Source of the DNA: Mycoplasmatota bacterium
GTDB taxonomy: Bacteria > Bacillota_I > Bacilli_A > Izemoplasmatales > Izemoplasmataceae
Assembly (NCBI GenBank): GCA_030636545.1
Contig: DAOVWR010000002.1
Coordinates: 1 to 34,196, forward strand
Reading direction: 5' to 3'
DNA: 34,196 nucleotides
Positions within the stretch are counted from its first letter, which is position 1. The number at the start of each line of letters is the position of its first letter. This document shows positions 18,794 through 28,370 of the stretch, piece by piece. Position numbers and translations under genes: made by a program. The notes below the pieces were generated by a model that saw only the letters and a list, made by a program, of their open reading frames with translations, was not told the origin of the DNA and searched no databases.

Positions 18794-20054
18794 ATTATGT
18801 TTATTAATTTTTGCATTACCGATCAAACCAGTAAGTAGTTATGGAAACAACGAAACATATAGTTTTGATAACTATAATATTATCGTTTCAGACTACACGC
18901 AAAACGGAAACAAAGGGATTTCAATAGAGAAAACAGGAACTAATCCTTTTTATACGATTGTTGATAATGAAAATGAGTCTTACATTATTAACGGTGTAAT
19001 TAAAACAACTAATCACTTTATTATTTTCGGATGTATTCACATTACCGATAATGATACTTACTATGATTCCATGTTTCTAGTAATCGATCAACTTGGTAAC
19101 TTAGTAAGTAAATCAACTGTATATTCAGATGACTTTGATGATTTAGAAGAGATTGTAGGAGCTTATTATATTGACAATATCTTAATTCTGCATACAGTTA
19201 AATCTACTGATGACGGGATGGGATACCTATTTATTACTAATTATTTTACTTCATACGATTTATCTTATAACGAGATGGATACTATCGAAATTAGTACTGA
19301 AATTAAAAAAATAACTAGTAACGATAACTATATTTTGTTTAGTTATGAATATGATGATATCTATGAAGGGGCTATTAGAGATGATTTATCAATCTTATTA
19401 CCGACAGATATTATTGAAATGTCTAATAATCAAGTTTTTTATGATGAAGTAACGATAGAGTTTTTAAATAGTGCATTATTAAACAATGAAATAGTAAATA
19501 ACGGAGTTACAATCGCTTACCCTGGTAACTATAAACTTGTCTATAATAACTCAGAATATAACTTTATCGTTAAACCAACAATATCAGGAGTAACTGATAA
19601 TATGGTTTATAGTGAAGAATTATCTCCTAAAATTAGCGCAGGAAACATTATGTTAAATAATGATTTGTATATTTCAGAATCAGTAATATCAAATCCAGGG
19701 AACTATGAGTTAGCTATTATTGGTATTAACAACTATATTGAAAAGTTAAATTTTACGATCACAAGTAATATGGAAGGAATTATTAATAACCATACTTATC
19801 TTGATCCTGTTTTTATTACTTTCAATGGAGAAGGGTATCTCAATAACCAATTTGTAGAATCACCTATAGAGGTTTCAGATAGCGGGGAATACGTCTTAAA
19901 GATAATAGGAGAAAACAACTATTTAGAGACATATTACTTTCAAATTGATGAAACTATAGAAACGATGACTATAATAAGCTTTATTCAAAAGTTTGATATT
20001 TTTATCTTAGTTGCAGTACTTATAAGTGGCGGAATTATCTTAAAGAAAAAGTAA
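18774..20054 (+). CDS. Secreted/membrane-anchored surface protein with repeated beta-rich C-terminal modules
   Basis: N-terminal signal peptide MKKTVFLLCLLIFALPIKPVSS; repeats GNYKLVYNN / GNYELAIIGINNYIEKLNFTI / GEYVLKIIGENNYLETYYFQI; C-terminal TM plus KKK. Confidence 0.7.
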   Translation: MKKTVFLLCLLIFALPIKPVSSYGNNETYSFDNYNIIVSDYTQNGNKGISIEKTGTNPFYTIVDNENESYIINGVIKTTNHFIIFGCIHITDNDTYYDSMFLVIDQLGNLVSKSTVYSDDFDDLEEIVGAYYIDNILILHTVKSTDDGMGYLFITNYFTSYDLSYNEMDTIEISTEIKKITSNDNYILFSYEYDDIYEGAIRDDLSILLPTDIIEMSNNQVFYDEVTIEFLNSALLNNEIVNNGVTIAYPGNYKLVYNNSEYNFIVKPTISGVTDNMVYSEELSPKISAGNIMLNNDLYISESVISNPGNYELAIIGINNYIEKLNFTITSNMEGIINNHTYLDPVFITFNGEGYLNNQFVESPIEVSDSGEYVLKIIGENNYLETYYFQIDETIETMTIISFIQKFDIFILVAVLISGGIILKKK

Positions 20055-20079
20055 ATGAATATTTACTTTTTCTTTAAGA
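20038..20079 (+). terminator. Long perfect hairpin at the end of the surface protein gene
   Basis: 19-bp perfect stem TCTTAAAGAAAAAGTAAAT / ATTTACTTTTTCTTTAAGA, loop GAAT; 5' arm overlaps the last codons (LKKK*). Confidence 0.6.
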
Positions 20080-20124
20080 GTATATCCCTAATATATGGTA
20101 TAATTTTCTTAAGGTGGTGATTGT

Positions 20125-23100
20125 ATGGATTTTGTTAATTTATTTATTGAAACGAATTATTCAATGAATGGCTCAAATATTAAAATTGAAGAATTGGTCC
20201 AAAAAGCTATAGCTAATAACTATACTTCTTTAGCAATCACTGATAAGCATATGTATGGGACAATTAAGTTTTATAAAACATGTCTTAGAAATAATATTAA
20301 ACCTATTTTAGGGTTAAACATAACTACTGAAGGAATTAATACTGAATCTAGAAATAATATATTGGTATATGCTAAAAATAGTGTTGGATATCAACATCTT
20401 ATCAAACTATCTAGTATTCAAAGCCTTAATAAACTAATTACTGTTAGTGAACTTAAAAAATATGGAAGCGGGCTTGTTGGGGCAGTAAATGTTGATAACA
20501 GTGAGTTGTTATCATATTTTAATGTTAATCAAACTAATGAATTAAATGAATCACTTAATTTGTTAAATAATCTAGTAGATGATATTTATTTTAGATTATC
20601 TGACAACGAAGAATTAAATGAACTATTAAATAAATCTCATAAACTAGTTGTTTTAGATTATGTTCATTATTTGGATGAAGAAGACTATATTATTTCTAAT
20701 ACCTTAGAGAAAATATTTTCAAAAGGATCCAATGACCTATTTTCTAATAATATGGGGAAACATTTTAAATCAAAAGAAGAAATTAGTAATTTATATGGGA
20801 AATATCCTCAAGCAATAAAAAACGCAAATTTAATAGCTGAAATGTGTAGTGTATCAATTTCCTTTGATAAAACACATCTTCCAACTTATAAAGTAAAACA
20901 AAATGTTAGTTCTAAGGACTATTTACACGCTTTAGTGTATAAAGGACTTGAAAAAAGATTACAAGGATTAAGAGTTAACAAGAAAGAATATTTAGATAGA
21001 ATAAAGTACGAATTAGAAGTAATTGATGATATGGGATATAATGATTACTTTCTAATTGTTTGGGATTTTGTTAAGTATGCAAAAAAGAATAAGTACTTAG
21101 TAGGGCCAGGACGAGGAAGTGCTGCGGCTAGTTTAGTATCATACTGCCTCGGCATTACAAGTGTTGATTCAATAAAATATGATTTAGTATTTGAAAGGTT
21201 CTTAAACCCAGAAAGAATAACATTGCCTGACATTGATATGGATTTACCTGATGATAAAAGAGATGATATTATTAAATATGTTAGAGATTTTTATGGAATT
21301 AACAAAGTAGCTAGTATTTGTACATTTGGAACGTTCTTAGCAAAATCTGCTATTAGAGATACTGCGAGAGTTTTAGAGGTTGATGGACTTTTACTTGAAG
21401 AAATAGTGAAACACGCCGATCAACACAAAAATATTAAAAGTATGCTAGAAGATTCTGAAGAGATTAAAAATATTATGGCTCGTGAGAAAAAGGCTGAAAA
21501 CCTCTTAACTATAGCCTCTAAGATAGAAGGTTTACACCGTCATGTGTCAACACATGCCGCTGGTATTATCATTACAAGTAATGATTTAACAAGTCATACA
21601 CCTATCCAAAGTGGACTATTAGATATGATGCAAACACAGTATGAAGCAAAAGATTTAGAAGACTTAGGGTTATTAAAAATAGATTTCTTAGGATTAAGAA
21701 ATCTAACAAGTATTGATAAAATAGTTACCCTTATCAATAAAACAGAGAATAAGAATATTGATATATATAAAACTCCAATGGATGATCAATTGACTTTTGA
21801 TTTATTAAAGAGAGTTGAAACAACAGGGATATTCCAGTTAGAATCTCAAGGAATGAGAAGTTTAATTGGAAAAATGCAAGTTAATAGTTTTGAAGATATT
21901 GTAACTATTTTAGCTTTATTCAGACCTGGTCCTATGGAAAACATACCTACATATTTAAAAAGAAGACAAAAACTTGAGAAAATAACATACCCACATAAGA
22001 TACTAGAAGATATTTTATCAAGTACAAACGGAATTATCATTTATCAAGAACAAATTATCAAGATAGCCAATCTTTTCGCAGGATACACATTAGGAGAAGC
22101 TGATGTTTTAAGAAGAGCGGTTAGTAAGAAACAACAGTCAGTGCTTGTCGAGGAGCGATCTAACTTTGTTAAAAAAGCTCTTATACTAGGCCACTCAGAA
22201 ACATCGTCAAATGAAATATATGACTATATTGTTAAATTTGCTAACTATGGATTTAATCGTGCTCATAGTGTCGCATATGGTATGGTTTCTTACTGGATGG
22301 CATATTTAAAAGCTAATTATCCTAAATACTTTATTTCAGTATTACTATCTAGTGTAATAGGTAGTGAAAACCAAATGCGTAATTATGTTTTTGAATCTCA
22401 TAAATTAGGAGTTAAAATCTTAGCTCCATCAGTTAATAAATCAAATGCCACATTTAATCCTGAAAATAAAAACTTAAGATATCCCTTATTAGGTATTAAA
22501 AATATAGGTATTAATACTGTTAAAACTATCCTTGAAGAAAGAAGTAAAGGAGAATTCAAGTCATACATTGATTTTATCAGAAGAACTAATTCATTTTTAA
22601 GTAGAAGGGTGATTGAGTCTTTAATAAGCGCTTCTGCACTTGATGACTTAGGTTTAACTACATGTACACTGTTTGAAAATCTTTTTTAAGTTATTTGCTT
22701 TACGCAGTACGGTAGCTTTATTTCTCAAGAAGAGTTTATTCTAAAGAATTTGGAAGAATATCCTTTCTCGATACTAGAAGAAAATGAAAAGAAAGTATTA
22801 GGCTTTAATTTAGTAATGAATCCAATCTTAGAATACGATGGATATATAAAAAAACATAAACTATTTAAACCTACTACAATAACTAATGAACAAGTAGGGA
22901 GAGAAATTAGAGTTGTTGGTATTTTATCGTCTATTAGGAAAATTAAAACAAAAAAAGGTACTGACATGGCCTTTATTACCATTCAGGATGAGTATACTAA
23001 GCTTAGTGGTGTATTATTTACTACTACATTTGTAGAGTATTTTGATATGCTTGAGAGAAATGGCGTCTACTTATTCAAAGTAAAAGTTGAACAAAGAAAT

Positions 23101-23142
23101 AAAGAGTTGCAATTAGTGATTCAAAAGATTCATAAATTATAA
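20125..23142 (+). pseudogene. dnaE: DNA polymerase III alpha subunit DnaE, interrupted by an in-frame TAA at 22687-22689
   Basis: VGPGRGSAAASLVSYCLGIT, LPDIDMDLPDDKRDDIIKYVRDFYG, RHVSTHAAGIIIT, LFRPGPMENIPTYLKRR, FNRAHSVAYGMVSYWMAYLKANYP. ORF pieces 20125-22689 and 22750-23142 share one frame; frame reads through as ...LFENLF*VICFTQYGSFISQEEFILKNLEEYPFSILEEN... into an OB-fold-like C-terminus (REIRVVGILSSIRKIKTKKGTDMAFITIQDEYTKLSGVLF). Confidence 0.88.
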
Positions 23143-23245
23143 GTATACAAAAGCGTATTCATTAGGAATGTATTATATATGTGTCTAAATATATGATATA
23201 ATTTATATAGTGTTAATCAATCAATATATGATAGGAGTGACAATT

Positions 23246-24676
23246 ATGAGATCATTTAATCAAACGAAAATTATTTGTACAATCGGACCTGTAAGTAATG
23301 ACATTAACGTAATGAGGGGCTTAATCATTGCTGGAATGGACGTTATGAGAATGAATTTTTCTCATGAAAATCAAGAAAAGCATCTTGAAAGATTAGTTAA
23401 AATGCGTACTTTAAATGAAGAATTAGGAACTCATGTTGCTGGATTACTAGATACCAAAGGTCCAGAAATAAGAACTAACTCATTTAAGGATGGAAAAGTT
23501 ACAATTATTAAAGGAACAGAAGTTACTGTTCATATGGAAGAAATTATTGGAGACGCAAATAAATTTAGTATTAGTTATCCATATTTATACCAAGATATGG
23601 AAGTAAATGAGAAAATCTTAATTGATGACGGATACCTTAGTTTAACGGTTAAGAAGATAGACAAGAAGAAAAAAGTAATGATTACTACAGCTGATAATAC
23701 ACACACAATTAAGAATAGAAGAGGGATTAACGTTCCAGGTGTAAAACTCCAATTAGATTTTATTTCTGATAAAGATAAAAGTGATATTATTTGGGGATGT
23801 AAAAATGATGTTGATTTTATCGCAGCTTCATTTGTTAGAAGAGCAAGTGATGTTTTAGAAATCAGAAAGATATTAAAAGAAAATAATAATGAAGGAATTC
23901 AAATTATTTCTAAGATAGAAAATAAAGAAGGTGTTGATAATATTGATTCTATCATTGATGTATCAGATGGAATTATGATTGCACGTGGTGATTTAGGTGT
24001 TGAAATCCCTGCTGAAGACGTACCTGTTGTTCAAAAATATATTATCGAAAGATGCCATAACAAAGGAAAAACAAGTGTTACAGCAACACAGATGCTTGAA
24101 TCTATGATTACTCATCCTCGTCCGACACGTGCCGAAGTAAGTGATGTTGCAAATGCAATTTATGATGGAACGGATGCAATTATGCTTAGTGGTGAAAGTG
24201 CTATCGGTCTTTATCCGAAGGAATCAGTAGAAGTAATGGGTAGTATCGCAACGAAAATTGAATCATTAGTTGATCGAATAGTATTAATTAAAAGAGCTAG
24301 TAAAGAGGAAAACGAAGAATTTATTGAAACTTCAATAGCTTTAAGTGTTGCTCATACAGCTGTTCAAAGCGAAGTAGAATTAATTGTAGCTCCAACAACT
24401 AGTGGAAATACAGCTCGCTTAATCTCTAAATATAGACCAAATGCAAAAATTGTTGCTTTAACTCCAACTGCTAAGATTGCTAGAAGCTTAGCACTTCATA
24501 GTGGTGTCGAGGCAAGAGTATTTGATTTAGGTACAAAAATGGAAGTATTAATAGATAAATCTATTCAATTAGCGAAAGATGAGTATGATTGTGGTCCTGG
24601 ATGTAGAATAATTCTTACTGGAGGATTCCCAATTGGATCACCAACTAACTTCTTTAGAATAGAAGATATAAAATAG
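23246..24676 (+). CDS. pyk: Pyruvate kinase
   Basis: TKIICTIGPVSND, MNFSHENQEKH, LLDTKGPEIRT, IMIARGDLGVEIPAEDVP, TATQMLESMITHPRPTRAEVSDVANAIYDGTDAIMLSGESA. Start at 23246 (TAGGAGTGA RBS). Confidence 0.98.
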   Translation: MRSFNQTKIICTIGPVSNDINVMRGLIIAGMDVMRMNFSHENQEKHLERLVKMRTLNEELGTHVAGLLDTKGPEIRTNSFKDGKVTIIKGTEVTVHMEEIIGDANKFSISYPYLYQDMEVNEKILIDDGYLSLTVKKIDKKKKVMITTADNTHTIKNRRGINVPGVKLQLDFISDKDKSDIIWGCKNDVDFIAASFVRRASDVLEIRKILKENNNEGIQIISKIENKEGVDNIDSIIDVSDGIMIARGDLGVEIPAEDVPVVQKYIIERCHNKGKTSVTATQMLESMITHPRPTRAEVSDVANAIYDGTDAIMLSGESAIGLYPKESVEVMGSIATKIESLVDRIVLIKRASKEENEEFIETSIALSVAHTAVQSEVELIVAPTTSGNTARLISKYRPNAKIVALTPTAKIARSLALHSGVEARVFDLGTKMEVLIDKSIQLAKDEYDCGPGCRIILTGGFPIGSPTNFFRIEDIK

Positions 24677-24699
24677 CCTTAACTATGTTAAGGTTTTTT
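24677..24699 (+). terminator. Intrinsic terminator after pyk
   Basis: CCTTAAC-TAT-GTTAAGGTTTTTT. Confidence 0.8.
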
Positions 24700-24740
24700 A
24701 TTTACAAATTTATTTTAACAAATTTCATAAAAATCCTTTA

Positions 24741-24787
24741 CATACTATATATTGTATGCTACTATACATTATATACTACTATACATT
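24741..24787 (+). promoter_or_regulatory. Candidate PadR operator region
   Basis: CATAC-N8-GTATG dyad (24741-24758) and two direct copies of CTACTATACATT (24759-24770, 24776-24787) just upstream of the padR RBS. Confidence 0.55.
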
Positions 24788-24802
24788 GTAAAGGAGGAAA
24801 TT

Positions 24803-25123
24803 ATGGGTGCACAACTAAAAAAAGGTGTCTTAGATCTTGTTGTACTAAGTAAATTAAGCGAAAAAGATACTTACGGATATGATATATATCAAGACATAAA
24901 CAAAAATATGGGTATCAGTGAAAGTACAATATACCCAATATTGAGGAAATTCACAAAGGATGGACTCTGTGAGACGTATTTACGAGAGTCTTCTTACGGT
25001 CCACCAAGGAAATACTTTAAAATTTCTCGTAAAGGTATGAATAGGTTAGAGGATCTAACGACAGATTGGCGTAGATTCGAAAAAGTTGTAAATATATTAA
25101 TTAGAGGTGATAAATATGAATAA
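24803..25123 (+). CDS. PadR family transcriptional regulator
   Basis: KKGVLDLVVLSKLSEKDTYGYDIYQDI, ISESTIYPILRKFTKDGLCETYLRESSYGPPRKYFKISRKG. Start at 24803 (AAAGGAGG RBS). Confidence 0.93.
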   Translation: MGAQLKKGVLDLVVLSKLSEKDTYGYDIYQDINKNMGISESTIYPILRKFTKDGLCETYLRESSYGPPRKYFKISRKGMNRLEDLTTDWRRFEKVVNILIRGDKYE

Positions 25124-26621
25124 ACTAGATTTTTTAAGAAGATTAGACAGAGAGTTAGGAATGTTAGATAAGGAAGAAAAGAAAGAGATTCTTGCTTTCT
25201 ATGAAGAAAGATTTTACTCAGGAACAATTTATGAAAACAAAACTGAGGAAGAAGTTATTTCAGAGCTTGAAAGCCCTGAAGTAATCGCAAGAAACGTACT
25301 AGAAGAGTATGGAGTTAGCCCAAAATACGTAAAAACAAAAGAAGAAAGATACAGTGGAATAGACTCAAGCCAATTAATTATTATGATATTGTTTGATGTA
25401 TTCATCGTTTCTTGGTTAATACCATCATTATATTCAATAGTCGTAGGTATTTTCTCAGCATTATTATCATACGTTAGTGTGATTGGATTAATGGTTGGTG
25501 CTCGCACTATTGCTGATGAATTCCTATTCGCATTTTCAACAGGAGCATATATCCTACTATTTATCTTTGGATTATTAGTTCTTGAAGTATCAATTTATGT
25601 AACTAAGAAGATATTTATTTATCACTTAAATGTATTAAAAATCAACAATAGAGAAAAAATGGTTAAAAAGCTACATAAATTCAGTGTTGAAGGTTGGTTC
25701 AAAAGACATAAAAGAGCTTACAATATTAAAAATTTATTGTTTGTAGGTGCAATTGTTGTTATGGCTTATAGCGGATATCATTTATTTGTTAAGGAGAATA
25801 GACTAATTAACGAATTTGCGCCAGAACCATTAACTACTGAAACATATACCGAAGATTTAACTTTAGATATTGCAGCTCTTGAATCATGGGATATTACTAC
25901 AGATCTTGAAACATTAAACGTAAAAATAGTTCCTACATTAGGAACAGATGTAACTATTACTCACACGTATAGTGAATTTAATGATTTCGAGTTGGATATT
26001 GATACAACCAATAATACAATTACTGTCATCAATGATTATCCAAATACAATAAGATGGGGAAGTATTACAGACCTATTTACATTATTTGGTGAAGAAGAAA
26101 TATTGATTATCGAAGTACCAGTAGATTTAATTCTCGGAGATTTTGATATAACTACTATTAATGGAACTGTAACCTTGATGGATATTGAAGTTAAACAATT
26201 AGATATTAATACATCAAACGGTAGAATTGTTTTAGATGATATTGTAGTTGGAGCAGATGTGACTTTATATACATCAAATGGAGAAATCAATATTCAAGAT
26301 GTTGTAGGACAATATGAGTTAAAGGCTACATCATCAAATGGTAAAATCTATATTAGGAATGTTGAGTTCTCAGCATACTACTTGGAAACATCAAATGGAG
26401 CTATTAACTTAGCTAATCTAAATGTAGACAATCAAGATGGTGTTATATTAATCGCAGATACATCAAACGGACATATCATATTAGAAGATGTTTATGTACT
26501 AGATGTAACTCTTAATACATCAAACGGAGATATCGAATATTACAATGACGATAAATCATTTGTTGTTGATAACTTAGATACGGATACAAGTAATGGTAAT
26601 ATCTCAACAGATTTAGATTAA
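25116..26621 (+). CDS. DUF1700/HAAS-domain membrane protein fused to a DUF4097-like beta-solenoid domain
   Basis: MNKLDFLRRLDRELGMLDKEEKKEILAFYEERF (HAAS), TM segments, then repeats DINTSNGRIVL / LYTSNGEINI / TSSNGKIYI / LETSNGAINL / ADTSNGHIIL / LNTSNGDIEY / TDTSNGNIS. Confidence 0.85.
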   Translation: MNKLDFLRRLDRELGMLDKEEKKEILAFYEERFYSGTIYENKTEEEVISELESPEVIARNVLEEYGVSPKYVKTKEERYSGIDSSQLIIMILFDVFIVSWLIPSLYSIVVGIFSALLSYVSVIGLMVGARTIADEFLFAFSTGAYILLFIFGLLVLEVSIYVTKKIFIYHLNVLKINNREKMVKKLHKFSVEGWFKRHKRAYNIKNLLFVGAIVVMAYSGYHLFVKENRLINEFAPEPLTTETYTEDLTLDIAALESWDITTDLETLNVKIVPTLGTDVTITHTYSEFNDFELDIDTTNNTITVINDYPNTIRWGSITDLFTLFGEEEILIIEVPVDLILGDFDITTINGTVTLMDIEVKQLDINTSNGRIVLDDIVVGADVTLYTSNGEINIQDVVGQYELKATSSNGKIYIRNVEFSAYYLETSNGAINLANLNVDNQDGVILIADTSNGHIILEDVYVLDVTLNTSNGDIEYYNDDKSFVVDNLDTDTSNGNISTDLD

Positions 26622-26636
26622 ATTACTTGAAATAAA

Positions 26637-26670
26637 AAAAGAAGACATCAGTTAATTGATGTCTTCTTTT
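26637..26670. terminator. Bidirectional intrinsic terminator
   Basis: AAAAGAAGACATCA-N6-TGATGTCTTCTTTT between convergent genes. Confidence 0.85.
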
Positions 26671-28280
26671 ATTTCGTATACATGACCTTTAAAATCCTTG
26701 TATAGTACAATATAGTATTCATTCTTTAATTTAGTTACTACTGAATGTTTATATAATGAATTTAGACTAATATTATTATCTTTCGCTATTTTACCTAGAA
26801 TAACTCGCTTTTCTTGTTTAGATATCTCTTCAATCCAAAAGATTTTCGGCTTTATTTTAGAACGGTTAAGATAGTCTTTCTTTAAATTGAAGATAATTGA
26901 TTCATCATTAATAAATTTAAATATTCGACTATACACATCTTCAATTTGATAACCCTTAAATGAGAAGTTATTGGTTAAATAAAACTCACCAATATCTTTA
27001 AAGAAGCTATAAGGATTATTAGTATTTAAAATGTAGTTATGTAAATTACTACCAAAATATTCTTTGTTGTGATAAATATCTAGCATGTGCTCTACAAGAT
27101 GAATTTCTAAAACATCTTTATCTGAAAGCGAATCATTTGATAATATCTCATAAGGAGCTTCTTTATTATAGATATAGTTGTATAATTTGGCTTCTCTTCT
27201 AATCTTGGTACCCTTTAACATCTTAAGAAATCCCAGTTGTAATTCTTTGGCACCTAAATTATAAACATCATTAAACGTCTTCATAAATGAAGATAAGTCT
27301 TCTTTTGGAAGTCCGGCAATTAAATCTAGATGAAGATCAATAATATTTTTGTCTTGAATTAGTAAGATATTTTCAAATAATCTATCTGTATTTTGATAGC
27401 GATCTACTAATAAATTGGTATCTTTATTGGTTGATTGAATACCTATTTCAAATCTAAAAAGCCCAGTAGGTGCATTTTCATTAAGATATTTAATAATTCC
27501 GATATCTAATACATCACCAGTTATCTCAAACTGAAAAACAGTTTTATGATTATTGTTTTTTATTATAAAATCAAACAATTCTAAAGTCTTTTTATTAGCG
27601 TTAAACGTTCTGTCTAAAAATTTAATAGTTTTACTTCCATGGCTCATAAGGTAAGTTATTACTTCTTTTACTTTATCCATATCGAAAAATCTTACTTTCT
27701 TTTCTAAAGAAGATAAACAATAACTACATTTATAGGGACAACCCCTACTTGTTTCAATATATGATATTTTATTAGGAATATGAGGAATATCAAATTCAAA
27801 GAAATATGGTGATTTTAATTTATTTAAATCACTGATTTCTAGTAAAGCTGTATGAGTAATCTTATTATCTTTTAAATAGATTAAATTCGAGATGGAACGA
27901 TAATCTTTATTTTCATCAAGTGCGTGTAATAGCTCATTAAACACTATCTCTCCCTCACCTTTAATAATAAAGTCTACAGGGTAATCATTTAAAAAATTGC
28001 TAGATTCATATGTTACTTCTGGTCCCCCAATTATAATGACTGAATCCTTAAGAACTAACTGGTCTAGTATTTTCTTAAATATACCTATATTCCAAATATA
28101 AATACTAAAACCTACTACATCGGGATTATATTGTGATATATCAGCAATGATTTTAGTAATATCATCTTTGATTGTATATTCAAAGATATCAACATCAAAA
28201 TCACTATTTGCTTTTAACAAGCGAACAGCGTTATTAGTATGAATATATTTTGCGTTAATACTTACTAATAAAGTTTTCAT
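26652..28280 (-). CDS. B12-binding-domain radical SAM protein
   Basis: N-terminal MKTLLVSINAKYIHTNNAVRLLKA...PDVVGFSIYIWN...IIIGGPEVTYE (B12-binding-like) plus RGCPYKCSYCLSS (CxxxCxxC) and FEIGIQSTN. Confidence 0.88.
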   Translation of the reverse strand: MKTLLVSINAKYIHTNNAVRLLKANSDFDVDIFEYTIKDDITKIIADISQYNPDVVGFSIYIWNIGIFKKILDQLVLKDSVIIIGGPEVTYESSNFLNDYPVDFIIKGEGEIVFNELLHALDENKDYRSISNLIYLKDNKITHTALLEISDLNKLKSPYFFEFDIPHIPNKISYIETSRGCPYKCSYCLSSLEKKVRFFDMDKVKEVITYLMSHGSKTIKFLDRTFNANKKTLELFDFIIKNNNHKTVFQFEITGDVLDIGIIKYLNENAPTGLFRFEIGIQSTNKDTNLLVDRYQNTDRLFENILLIQDKNIIDLHLDLIAGLPKEDLSSFMKTFNDVYNLGAKELQLGFLKMLKGTKIRREAKLYNYIYNKEAPYEILSNDSLSDKDVLEIHLVEHMLDIYHNKEYFGSNLHNYILNTNNPYSFFKDIGEFYLTNNFSFKGYQIEDVYSRIFKFINDESIIFNLKKDYLNRSKIKPKIFWIEEISKQEKRVILGKIAKDNNISLNSLYKHSVVTKLKNEYYIVLYKDFKGHVYEIKEDIN

Positions 28281-28370
28281 ATAATCACCATATATATCTT
28301 ATCATAATAATGAATTAAATTATATGATGTGTTAGAATATAATAGATGACAATTAAGAGGTGGTGATTTT

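Noticed and set aside
22680-22692. Programmed -1 frameshift at the T-run in dnaE (dnaX-like slippery site)
   Set aside because: The T-run is CTT TTT TAA in frame 0, not X XXY YYZ, and the downstream coding sequence is in the original frame.
26205-26600. Repeated ACATCAAAYGG units as a CRISPR-like or tandem DNA repeat
   Set aside because: They are in frame and encode the T-S-N-G turns of a protein solenoid; spacers are coding and there are no cas genes.
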